Below, in pieces: positions 1-5,994 of a stretch of 6,942 nucleotides of DNA (position 1 is the first letter of the stretch; each line of letters opens with the position of its first letter). The stretch is from positions 1 through 6,942 of the forward strand of contig JASHVB010000076.1 of assembly GCA_030039695.1 (NCBI GenBank), in the 5' to 3' direction. The stretch comes from Acetobacteraceae bacterium (GTDB taxonomy: Bacteria > Pseudomonadota > Alphaproteobacteria > Acetobacterales > Acetobacteraceae). Made by a program: the position numbers and the translations under genes. Below the pieces are notes generated by a model. The model saw nothing but the letters and a program-made list of their open reading frames with translations, had not been told where the DNA came from and did not search any database.

Positions 1-1038
1 CAGATGCGTCTCGCCGTAGCCTCGGATCGAGATCGCGCTTTGCGGCACGCCGTCACGCACCAGTTCGGCTGCCACCGCCCTCGCACGACGGATCGACAGG
101 TCCATGTTGTACCGCGGCGTGCCGGACGTATCGGTGTGGCCATTCACCTCGATCCGCGTGTACTGCACGTGGGTCGAGTTTTGCGCCGCCTCCTGGATGA
201 TCTGGCGCGCACGATCTGTCAGCGTCGCCTTGTCCCAATCGAAGAACACCAGATAGGAGCGCGCAGGCGCGGGAGCCGGTGCCGCCTGCACAGGAGGGAT
301 TGGCGCCGGCGGTGGGGCTGGCGGGACGACGTTGAACGCGTAGCGCACGCCGATCAGAAACGTGTGATCGAACTGATTGGTCAGCTTGAGCTGTGCAGGC
401 ACAGGTGCGGCGCCCGCGGCGAACGTCTCGCTGCCATCGAACTTCTGACCACCCAGAATATTCATAAAGCGATATTCAACCGTCGCTGACAGTCCCGGCA
501 TGCCCGCGATGGGGATCGAGGTGCCAACGATTCCCTGCCAGGCGAAGGAGCCAGATGTGTCGTCAACGCCCAGGTGAAACGGTCCGCCCGCCTGGGTGAC
601 GGACAGGCCGTCCAGGCGCGTCCACTGATAGCCAGCACCGAGACCGAGGTACGGGTACAGCCAGGGTACGCCGATATCCATGTCGTAGAGCGCGTTAGCC
701 ATCACGCCGTAGTTGTGCAGGCTGCCGCTGGTTGAGGCCGGGAATGGAGTGCGGGCCAGCTTGTCGATGCCGTTGCTGGAGTAATCGCCCTCGATCTCGA
801 AGCGCCAGCCGTTGCCCAGGCCGTAGCCAATGCTGGCAAGGCCCGTGACGCCAAGGTTTTGGTCGAGGCGCAGATGGCCGGCGCCGGGCGAGGGCGGCGA
901 AACCTGACTGGCGCGGGCGTTCTGTGGCAGGTCGGCCCCAACGCCCGCGCCGACATAAAGCCCGCTGATCGGCTGGGCGATAGCAGCCACAGGCATTGCC
1001 AGGAGGGCAGTGGCCAGGAGCGTGCCCCTATACCGCAT
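1..1038 (-). CDS. OmpA-family outer-membrane protein, 3' end cut by window edge
   Basis: This is an outer-membrane beta-barrel protein with a periplasmic peptidoglycan-binding OmpA domain; such proteins anchor the outer membrane to the cell wall. I translated 346 uninterrupted codons from ATG 1038 to base 1. Residues 1-21 look like a signal peptide (MRYRGTLLATALLAMPVAAIA, cut before Q22). A glycine- and aromatic-rich barrel region follows, with strands such as YLGLGAGYQW and VEYRFMNI. Then comes a Pro/Ala-rich linker and the OmpA domain from RSYLVFFDWDKATL. Asp303 (GHTDTSG) and Arg318 (LSIRRA) have the 15-residue spacing of the E. coli OmpA peptidoglycan ligands Asp271 and Arg286. The last residues seen are GYGETHL; by comparison with the paralogue at 1554-2660 about 21 codons lie outside the window. 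An AAGGAG ribosome site (1048-1053) sits 9 nt before the ATG, supporting this start. The intact terminator downstream of the 1554-2660 gene implies separate transcription. The family call is secure; the exact role is not known. Confidence 0.93.
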   Translation of the reverse strand, partial: MRYRGTLLATALLAMPVAAIAQPISGLYVGAGVGADLPQNARASQVSPPSPGAGHLRLDQNLGVTGLASIGYGLGNGWRFEIEGDYSSNGIDKLARTPFPASTSGSLHNYGVMANALYDMDIGVPWLYPYLGLGAGYQWTRLDGLSVTQAGGPFHLGVDDTSGSFAWQGIVGTSIPIAGMPGLSATVEYRFMNILGGQKFDGSETFAAGAAPVPAQLKLTNQFDHTFLIGVRYAFNVVPPAPPPAPIPPVQAAPAPAPARSYLVFFDWDKATLTDRARQIIQEAAQNSTHVQYTRIEVNGHTDTSGTPRYNMDLSIRRARAVAAELVRDGVPQSAISIRGYGETHL

Positions 1039-1047
1039 GGTCTTGTT

Positions 1048-1053
1048 CTCCTT
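1048..1053 (-). promoter_or_regulatory. Shine-Dalgarno of the first OmpA gene
   Basis: AAGGAG on the minus strand lies 9 nt upstream of ATG 1038. It fixes the start immediately before a signal peptide. The paralogue has a similar GGGGAGAAC sequence at the same place. No convincing -35/-10 pair could be picked out in the GC-rich stretch 1054-1210, so the promoter is unassigned. Confidence 0.7.
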
Positions 1054-1212
1054 GACGTCATGGCCGCGCCAGTCCTTGGCGATGCGCGCTAACCACAGCG
1101 GTGCGCGCTGACCGCGGGGCCGTGGGCGATAATCAAGAACCCGTCTCGCGAGGCAAATCACCAGACATTGCATCACGCTGCATTGTTCTCCTACCGCTAC
1201 GGGTGTTGCCAG

Positions 1213-1240
1213 AAAAGATCATGCCGCCTCGCGGTGCGCC
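1213..1240 (-). other. Decayed intrinsic terminator of the OmpA remnant
   Basis: On the minus strand this reads GGCGCACCGCGAGGCGGCAT and then ATCTTTT. It resembles the intact terminator at 1497-1528, which has the same GCGAGGCG loop and descending arm and a T-rich tail. Here substitutions break the stem, leaving only about 4 paired bases around the loop, so it probably no longer terminates efficiently. It starts about 28 nt after the ancestral stop of the OmpA remnant, against about 25 nt in the intact gene. The position and loop identity make common descent more likely than chance. Confidence 0.5.
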
Positions 1241-1270
1241 AGGTATTGTCCGATGCGGCAACTGCTGGTC

Positions 1271-1408
1271 ATGCAGAATGATCTTGACGCGTCGGTGTTT
1301 CGCTTCCCGCACAGCCGGGGCGACCGGCCCGGGGAGATGCGTCGCGCTGAAGCTCTGCGGTGTGATGCCGTTTGGCGTGGTCGCCAGCAATGCAGCATCG
1401 AATCGCAT
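1271..1408 (-). pseudogene. Remnant of a third OmpA-type gene (C-terminal end only)
   Basis: The minus-strand frame over 1271-1366 aligns without gaps to the last 32 residues of the neighbouring OmpA protein, with 19 identities by my count. Shared blocks include THL, VRE, RRV and the terminal IILH; the segment from 1367 to 1408 is only weakly similar. The peptidoglycan-binding Asp/Arg motif, barrel and signal peptide are absent, and an in-frame TGA lies just upstream at 1412-1414. The intact gene ends CTG CAC TGA; here the same site reads CTG CA TGA, so one lost base moved the stop out of frame and the frame now runs on to 1133. An ATG at 1408 is preceded by GAGGTGAG, so translation of a 91-residue product cannot be excluded, but nothing after IILH looks like OmpA. 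A relic of tandem duplication is the best reading. Confidence 0.75.
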
Positions 1409-1496
1409 GGCTCACCTCGCTCGTCTGACGGTGCGGCAAAGCAACCATATCGTTGCGGACCTATAAAGCTTACCCTCGCCCGGTCGGCCTTGGTCG

Positions 1497-1528
1497 AAAA
1501 CAAACGGGGCGCCTCGCGGCGCCCCGTT
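1497..1528 (-). terminator. Intrinsic terminator of the complete OmpA gene
   Basis: A perfect 11-bp inverted repeat (1503-1513 with 1518-1528, arms AACGGGGCGCC and GGCGCCCCGTT) encloses a 4-nt loop. On the minus strand it is followed by TTTGTTTT. It begins 25 nt after the stop codon at 1554. Stem strength, short loop and U-tract are the standard features of a rho-independent terminator. It separates this gene from the remnant and the OmpA gene downstream. Confidence 0.92.
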
Positions 1529-1553
1529 CGCTCTCGACCTAGCGGTCAGCCGG

Positions 1554-2660
1554 TCAGTGCAGAATGATCTCAACGCGACGGTTCTGCGGCTCACGCACGC
1601 CGGGTCCTGTCGGGACCAGCAGATGCGTGTCGCCAAAGCCCTGCGTGGTGATCACGTTGGGTGGGACACCGTCGCGGATCAACTCGGCCTTCACGGCGCT
1701 GGCGCGGCGGATCGACAGGCCCATGTTGTACTGCGGCGTGCCGGAGGTATCCGTGTAGCCGTTCACCTCAATGCGCGTGACCTGCACATGGGTCGAGGCA
1801 TCCGCCGCTTCCCTGATGATCTGGCGAGCGCGCATCGTCAGCGTGGCCTTATCCCAGTCGAAGAACACCAGATAGGAGCGAGCCGGCTGCACGGCCGGGG
1901 CCGGCGCTGCGACCGGTGCTGGCGGTGGCGGTGGCGGCACCTGGCCGAAATTGTAGCGGAAGCCGACCAGGAAGAGGTTGTTGTAGTTCTGGCGCATCGA
2001 AGTGCTGACCGGCGTCACAACGCCATCCGAGATAAAGGAGCCGTCGTACTTGTGAGCGCCGGACAAGCCCAGGAAACGATATTCGGCGGTGATCGCCAGG
2101 CCAGGTGCGGCGGGTACGGGGACCGCCAGGCCGACGATTGCCTGATAGGCGAAACCGCCGTCCGTGTTGTTCCCCACGCTCAGCCCAGCACCCGGGCCGT
2201 TGATCCTAAAATTGTTCAGATCGGCCCACTGATAGCCGACGCCCGCGCCGATATAGGGCTGCACATAGGGCACCATGGTGAAGTCATACAGCAGGTTCGC
2301 CATGAGGCCGTACTTCTGATCGAAGCCGCCGGCACGGATGTCGCCAATGGACGAGTTCGCCTGGTAGAACTTGTTGTTCATCCAGTCGCCTTCGAGTTCG
2401 ACACGCAGACCGTTGCCGAAGCCCCAGCCGCCGCTGCCCTGGACCGCCGGGCCGACCTGGGTCTGCATGGTGGCTCCCGGCGCTACGGTTCCAAACTGAC
2501 CCAAGGGCACGGGCGGGCTAAAGCGGAAGGTCGGGTTGTTCATCAGGTTAACGCCGGCCCCCAGACTGACGTAGAAGCCATTGACTGGCGGAGTCTGGGC
2601 ACTCGCGGCAATCGGCAGCGCCAGCAGACCGGCACCCAGGAGCGCACCCCGAAGCGTCAT
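1554..2660 (-). CDS. OmpA-family outer-membrane protein, complete
   Basis: This 368-residue protein has the same layout as the partial gene at 1-1038 and should likewise span the outer membrane and bind peptidoglycan. Residues 1-21 form a signal peptide (MTLRGALLGAGLLALPIAASA, cut before Q22). Residues about 25-240 are a beta-barrel rich in alternating aromatic strands (QPYIGAGVGYQW, ITAEYRFLGL, LFLVGFRYNF). Residues 241-260 are a Pro/Ala linker with a run of six prolines. Residues 261-368 are the OmpA domain, with Asp304 (GYTDTSG) and Arg319 (LSIRRA) at the positions of E. coli Asp271 and Arg286, ending in NRRVEIILH. The open frame extends upstream to 2912, but ATG 2660 is chosen because it starts the signal peptide and has GGGGAG 7 nt upstream; the longer version would read into selC. 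A strong terminator follows. The linker-to-domain junction (RSYLVFFDWDKATLT) is identical in both proteins. Confidence 0.95.
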   Translation of the reverse strand: MTLRGALLGAGLLALPIAASAQTPPVNGFYVSLGAGVNLMNNPTFRFSPPVPLGQFGTVAPGATMQTQVGPAVQGSGGWGFGNGLRVELEGDWMNNKFYQANSSIGDIRAGGFDQKYGLMANLLYDFTMVPYVQPYIGAGVGYQWADLNNFRINGPGAGLSVGNNTDGGFAYQAIVGLAVPVPAAPGLAITAEYRFLGLSGAHKYDGSFISDGVVTPVSTSMRQNYNNLFLVGFRYNFGQVPPPPPPAPVAAPAPAVQPARSYLVFFDWDKATLTMRARQIIREAADASTHVQVTRIEVNGYTDTSGTPQYNMGLSIRRASAVKAELIRDGVPPNVITTQGFGDTHLLVPTGPGVREPQNRRVEIILH

Positions 2661-2667
2661 GTTCGTT

Positions 2668-2673
2668 CTCCCC
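2668..2673 (-). promoter_or_regulatory. Shine-Dalgarno of the complete OmpA gene
   Basis: GGGGAG within GTGAGGGGAGAACGAAC lies 7 nt upstream of ATG 2660. It decides the start against the alternative in-frame starts further upstream, which fall in the intergenic region and selC. Confidence 0.75.
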
Positions 2674-2707
2674 TCACGGAATCGGTTCGAGCATGGGCGG
2701 GGCGCCC

Positions 2708-2721
2708 GGCAACGCGTTGCC
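2708..2721 (-). promoter_or_regulatory. 14-bp perfect palindrome upstream of OmpA, possible operator
   Basis: GGCAACGCGTTGCC is its own reverse complement and ends 47 bp before the OmpA ATG at 2660. The 10-mer GCGTTGCCAC that overlaps it (2714-2723) recurs exactly at 2809-2818, 95 bp away in the same intergenic region. A dyad in a 5' region with a second half-site copy could be a regulator site. The motif is GC-rich and no named regulator is recognised, so this is tentative. Confidence 0.3.
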
Positions 2722-2863
2722 ACAACGTCCCCTTCCAGTGCGGAAACCATATCCCGGGCGAGGCGGGAAAACGAGGGGCGGGGACGCAATTGTGCACTGG
2801 GTGTTGCGGCGTTGCCACAGGGAAATGGCGCCTCAGCAACAGAGGAAGCCGGAGTCAGGTGCG

Positions 2864-2956
2864 CGGAAGAGAGCAGGAGTCGAACCTGCCCGGAGCCGCT
2901 TGGCAGCCCCAACTGGGTTTGAAGTCCAGCCGGCCCACCGGGACCGCTTCTCCTCC
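2864..2956 (-). tRNA. selC: tRNA-Sec (anticodon TCA)
   Basis: This selenocysteine tRNA reads UGA codons recoded by SelB. It is 93 nt long without CCA, which is not encoded (the discriminator G is followed by CGC). By hand folding: acceptor GGAGGAGA with TCTCTTCC (8 bp, one G-U); D stem CGGTCC with GGGCCG (6 bp) around a 4-nt CGGT loop; anticodon loop CTTCAAA, giving TCA; long variable arm GGGGCTGC-CAA-GCGGCTCC (8 bp with wobbles); T arm GCAGG-TTCGACT-CCTGC. The 8+5 acceptor/T design, 6-bp D stem and long extra arm are the bacterial tRNA-Sec hallmarks, and the anticodon and T regions closely resemble E. coli selC. One oddity is that the anticodon stem CTGGA/CCCAG has an A-C mismatch at the pair next to the loop (31-39). 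It starts 19 nt after the selA stop, so the two are probably co-transcribed. No clear terminator follows. Confidence 0.96.
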
Positions 2957-2975
2957 ATCGCCCAGTATCGGCGGG

Positions 2976-4337
2976 TCAGGGACGGTCGGGAAGCTGGGCG
3001 ATGAACGCCGCTTCGTCGTCGCGTTCCAAACAGCGACAGTCCAGCCAAAGGCGCCCCTGAGCAACTCGTCCGATCACGGGCCGGGGCAGACTGCGCAGGG
3101 TTGATGCAAGGTTTTCCAAGGCGCTACCGCCAATGCTCACAGCCACCGAGGGCAGCAGATCGACCGGAAGTGCGCCCGAGCCAATCTGACTTCGGCATGC
3201 CTCGACCGACACCGCCCGCCCGGGGAACGCCTGACGCAGCCCTGGCGCAATATGCTCTGCGGCGACGCGGATTTCCGGTTCGGGTCGGGTCAGTAGTCGC
3301 AACGTCGGGAGGCGGTCGGCCAGCCGGTCCGGGTCCAGATAGAGGCGCAGCACATGCTCGAGCGCGGCGAGCCGGGCCTTGTCCAAACGCAGCGCGCGCT
3401 TCATTGGATTGGCATTGAACCGATCGATCAAAAATTTGTTACCGACAATTAGTCCGGCCTGCGGACCGCCAAGCAGCTTGTCGCCAGAGAAGGTCACGAT
3501 GTCCGCGCCGCGTGCGAGCGATTCGCGCGGCGTGGGTTCATGCGGAAGGCCGAATCGCTCCAGGTCGATCAGACTGCCGCTGCCGAGGTCCTCAACCAGA
3601 GGCAGGCCGGCTTCATGCGCGATGCGGGCGAGCGCTTCCGTGGGAACCACTGCGGTGAAACCGGAAATCGCATAGTTCGACGGGTGCACGCGCATCAGCA
3701 GGCCGGTATCCGGACCGATCGCGGCCTGGTAATCGCGCGGGTGCGTACGGTTGGTGGTGCCGACCTCGCGGAGGATGGCGCCGGAGCATGCCATGATGTC
3801 GGGGATGCGGAATGAGCCGCCGATCTCGATCAGCTCGCCGCGCGATACCGTCACCTGCTTCCCGGCGGCCAGTGTGTTCAGCACCAACAGAACCGCGGCG
3901 GCATTGTTGTTCACCACCGTGGCGGCCTCTGCGCCGGTCAGCTCGCAGAGGAGCGGCGCAATGTGGTCGTCGCGCTCGCCGCGGCGGCCGGTGGCGAGAT
4001 CGAATTCCAGTGTGGTGGCGGCCCGCAGCGCTTGGGCGGCGGCCTCGGCGGCTTCCGGGGGCAGCCGTGCGCGGCCGAGATTGGTGTGCAGCACGGTGCC
4101 GGTGAGGTTGAAGACGGGGCGCTGCGACGTGGTGAAGCGACGTGCCAGCGCGTCGGCTGCCGCGTCAATCAGCGCAGGTCCCGGCGCGTGGAAGATGCGC
4201 GCGGCACGGCGGCTGGCGAGTTCCGTGCGCAACGCGTCTGTGGTGGCGCGACGCCCGAATCGCTGCAGCAGCACATCCGCTTCCGGCGTACGCAGAAGCA
4301 GATCGAGTGACGGCAGCGGACTGGTGTCGTTCGACAT
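2976..4337 (-). CDS. selA: L-seryl-tRNA(Sec) selenium transferase
   Basis: SelA is the cytoplasmic PLP enzyme that converts Ser-tRNA-Sec to Sec-tRNA-Sec using selenophosphate; it acts as a large ring-shaped oligomer in bacteria. The protein has 453 residues, close to E. coli SelA (about 463). Visible family features are the N-terminal tRNA-binding segment (about 1-70, beginning [17 protein letters not shown]), [16 protein letters not shown] (77-92), [11 protein letters not shown] (141-151), the [17 protein letters not shown] block (166-182), [10 protein letters not shown] (190-199), and the PLP-lysine motif [12 protein letters not shown] with Lys287 at the expected place. ATG 4337 gives the normal N terminus, although no good ribosome site precedes it. 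The gene ends 19 nt before selC, its substrate RNA. selB is not adjacent in this window. The domain is complete and I see no sign of decay. Confidence 0.97.
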   Translation of the reverse strand: MSNDTSPLPSLDLLLRTPEADVLLQRFGRRATTDALRTELASRRAARIFHAPGPALIDAAADALARRFTTSQRPVFNLTGTVLHTNLGRARLPPEAAEAAAQALRAATTLEFDLATGRRGERDDHIAPLLCELTGAEAATVVNNNAAAVLLVLNTLAAGKQVTVSRGELIEIGGSFRIPDIMACSGAILREVGTTNRTHPRDYQAAIGPDTGLLMRVHPSNYAISGFTAVVPTEALARIAHEAGLPLVEDLGSGSLIDLERFGLPHEPTPRESLARGADIVTFSGDKLLGGPQAGLIVGNKFLIDRFNANPMKRALRLDKARLAALEHVLRLYLDPDRLADRLPTLRLLTRPEPEIRVAAEHIAPGLRQAFPGRAVSVEACRSQIGSGALPVDLLPSVAVSIGGSALENLASTLRSLPRPVIGRVAQGRLWLDCRCLERDDEAAFIAQLPDRP

Positions 4338-4407
4338 CGAAGCGGCATCGTAGAGCGCAGCGACAGGGGCACAAGCGGTGTGACGCCGTTCATCGAGACT
4401 CTAGAGA

Positions 4408-4636
4408 TTGCGAACAGAGCGCTTGGTGGTCCGCGCGTGCCATGCTGCCGATCTGGACGGGTGCGCGGCGATCCGTGCCGACCCCGATATGCAGCGGTTT
4501 CCTCATGGCGGCCGACAGATCACGCGCGAGGCGTGCTGCATCTGCTGGAATGGCTGGAGCCTGAACCGGCCTTTGCGCTCGATCCGTCGGCCGGCGGGGA
4601 TTGGCGACGGAGGCGCTCACCGCGGTGCGCGATTGA
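4408..4636 (+). pseudogene. Decayed GNAT-family N-acetyltransferase
   Basis: Pieces of a RimJ/RimL-like GNAT acetyltransferase can be read in order in three different frames. From TTG 4408, frame one gives LRTERLVVRACHAADLDG and continues AIRADPDMQRFPHGG then ITREA, a typical N terminus of the family (TERL-R, then an ADP-x-M-RF motif). Near 4531 the frame shifts, and 4533-4597 gives VLHLLEWLEPEPAFALDP. At about 4598 it shifts again to GLATEALTAVRD, matching the acetyl-CoA-binding motif (G-x-A-TEA), before TGA at 4634-4636. Between the second and third pieces some 45 residues expected in the family are missing, so there is an internal deletion as well as a frameshift; the C-terminal part is not recognised. 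It is the only plus-strand gene trace in the window and diverges from selA. The identification rests on motif memory, not a search. Confidence 0.6.
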
Positions 4637-4783
4637 TGGTTCCTCTTCTTGTTCAGCATGGGGCCAAGCCTGACGCCGCATGCGGTGAGCGCCTGGTCGA
4701 GTTCCTACCTCAGCGCATAGTCCGCCGTGACGCCGAGATCGCGGCTGTTTCTCTGCGTGATCCTGCGGTTCGTCGAGCCGCCT
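4637..4783. other. Non-coding stretch between GNAT relic and yejB
   Basis: Neither strand contains a convincing gene, RNA or terminator here. yejE would be expected downstream of yejB, but no frame on the minus strand resembles a second permease. One minus-strand frame (about 4645-4765) is open except for a single TAG and reads DLGVTADYALR, stop, ELDQALTACGVRLGPML; I do not recognise it, and it may be chance in GC-rich DNA. Confidence 0.4.
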
Positions 4784-5851
4784 TCAACGCCGCGATTCGA
4801 AATCGATGCGCGGATCGACCAGCGTGTAGAGCGTGTCACCGACAATTTGCATGAGCAGACCGAGCAGGGTGAATATATACAATGTGCCGAACATCACCGG
4901 GTAGTCGCGCTGAATCGCTGCCTGAAAACCGAGCAATCCAAGGCCGTCGAGCGAGAAGACGATCTCCACCAGCAGCGCCGATGTAAAGAGAATGGAAATG
5001 AAAGCCTGCGGGAACCCGGCAACGATCAGCAGCATCGCGTTGCGGAACACATGGCCATAGAGCACGCGACGCTCGCTGGCACCTTTGGCACGCGCGGTGA
5101 TGGTGTATTGCTTATGGATTTCCTCGAGGAAGCAGTTTTTGGTCAGCATGGTTAGGCTGGCGAAGCCGCCGGCGACGACGGCCGTGATCGGTAGCGCCAT
5201 GTGCCAGAAATAGTCGGCGATCCGGGCCGGCCAGCTCCAGTCCTGCGAGGCTTCGCTGGTGAGGCCGCGCAGGGGGAACAGATGGAAGAAGCTGCCGCCG
5301 GCGAACAGAACGACCAGCATGATGGCGAACAGGAAGCTCGGAACAGCGTAGCCGACGAGAACAACCGCGCTGCTGACGATGTCGAAGCGCGAGCCGTCGC
5401 GCACGGCCTTCGTAATGCCGAGTGGGATCGAGATGAGATAGACCAGCAGCGTGGACCATAAGCCGAGCGAGATGGACACCGGCATGGCGTGCAGGATCAG
5501 GCGGATCACCGACTGGTCACGGAAGAAACTGCGGCCGAAGTCGAATCGCAGGTAGCCGCCGATCATGTCGAGGTAGCGTGTCAACGGCGGCTTGTCGAAG
5601 CCGAACATCTTTTTGATGTCGGCGACGACGTGCGGGTCGAGGCCACGCGCGCCACGGTAGGTGCCGGGGCCGCCGATGTCGGAGGCCGCGGTACCGAGGC
5701 GCGATGACAGCGCGCCCTGGCCGTGCAATTGCGCGAGCACCTCGTCAACGGGGCCGCCAGGTGCGAACTGGATGACGACAAAGTTGATGGTGATGATGCC
5801 GAACAGGGTCGGGATCACCAGGAGCAGGCGGCGGAGGAGGTAGGCCGCCAC
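4784..5851 (-). CDS. yejB: Oligopeptide/microcin C-type ABC transporter permease
   Basis: This inner-membrane permease (355 residues) belongs to the YejABEF importer, known in enterobacteria for peptide uptake and entry of microcin C. It closely follows E. coli YejB, which I recall: [22 protein letters not shown] at the N terminus, then [18 protein letters not shown] and FDKPPLTRY. The end is [14 protein letters not shown] and LVDPRIDFE. Hydrophobic segments lie near residues 8-30, 124-146, 158-186, 218-240, 272-300 and 318-345, giving six predicted helices. The cytoplasmic EAA loop that contacts the ATPase is near 253-272 ([19 protein letters not shown]). The start is GTG 5851, chosen from the family's MxAYLxRR start, with AAGAGGGG just upstream. 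It follows yejA in the same direction after 139 bp. The expected partners yejE and yejF do not follow. Confidence 0.95.
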   Translation of the reverse strand: MAAYLLRRLLLVIPTLFGIITINFVVIQFAPGGPVDEVLAQLHGQGALSSRLGTAASDIGGPGTYRGARGLDPHVVADIKKMFGFDKPPLTRYLDMIGGYLRFDFGRSFFRDQSVIRLILHAMPVSISLGLWSTLLVYLISIPLGITKAVRDGSRFDIVSSAVVLVGYAVPSFLFAIMLVVLFAGGSFFHLFPLRGLTSEASQDWSWPARIADYFWHMALPITAVVAGGFASLTMLTKNCFLEEIHKQYTITARAKGASERRVLYGHVFRNAMLLIVAGFPQAFISILFTSALLVEIVFSLDGLGLLGFQAAIQRDYPVMFGTLYIFTLLGLLMQIVGDTLYTLVDPRIDFESRR

Positions 5852-5994
5852 TATACCCCTCTTCCGCCTCGCGGGAGCGCTGGCCGCGCCGCGGCGGGCG
5901 AGTGGTCAACAGCGCGGTACCGGGGCGTTGGTGGCCTCACATCCTCGTTGCTTCGCAGCTTGATCGCTCCCATTTCGTAGGCGAGTTTTTTCAT
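5851..5994 (-). CDS. Possible 47-residue ORF linking yejA to yejB
   Basis: An open frame begins at ATG 5994, overlapping the yejA stop as ATGA, and ends at TAG 5853-5851, overlapping the yejB GTG as TAGTG. It therefore fills the yejA-yejB gap exactly. It reads [20 protein letters not shown], then a proline-, arginine- and alanine-rich tail ending GGRGV. A GGAGG lies only 2-3 nt from the ATG, which is too close to be ideal. There is no signal peptide, membrane segment or motif I know. It could be a coupling ORF that carries ribosomes into yejB, or simply an open frame in a GC-rich spacer. The tail composition favours the latter. Confidence 0.25.
   Translation of the reverse strand: MKKLAYEMGAIKLRSNEDVRPPTPRYRAVDHSPAAARPALPRGGRGV
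5887..5896. repeat. GC palindrome in the yejA-yejB spacer
   Basis: CGCCGCGGCG is a perfect 10-bp palindrome inside a very GC-rich stretch just before yejB. Hairpins after binding-protein genes often stabilise the upstream mRNA, but the surrounding arms do not pair cleanly by eye, so its function is uncertain. Confidence 0.2.

Noticed and set aside
2820..2863. Candidate terminator after selC (CCTC and GAGG arms around TGTTGCT)
   Set aside because: Only four firm pairs and no T-run follow; it is too weak to call.
2661..2912. N-terminal extension of the OmpA frame up to 2912
   Set aside because: It would start inside selC and place 84 residues before a clear signal peptide that has its own ribosome site.
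1557..3104. Plus-strand open frame of 515 codons antisense to OmpA and selC
   Set aside because: It is a shadow of a GC-rich gene: it covers the OmpA gene, the tRNA and the end of selA, and its product has no recognisable domain.
3751..4353. Plus-strand open frame of 200 codons opposite selA
   Set aside because: It is antisense to the conserved selA coding region and has low-complexity Ser/Arg/Ala composition, as expected from the reverse of GC-rich codons.
4338..4370. Possible selA promoter (TTGTGC, 16-nt spacer, TACGAT)
   Set aside because: It matches the consensus only 3/6 and 4/6 and would put the transcript start almost on the ATG.
4645..4765. Minus-strand frame with one TAG downstream of yejB as a yejE remnant
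   Set aside because: The sequence DLGVTADYALR and ELDQALTACG does not resemble the hydrophobic start of YejE or any family I can name.
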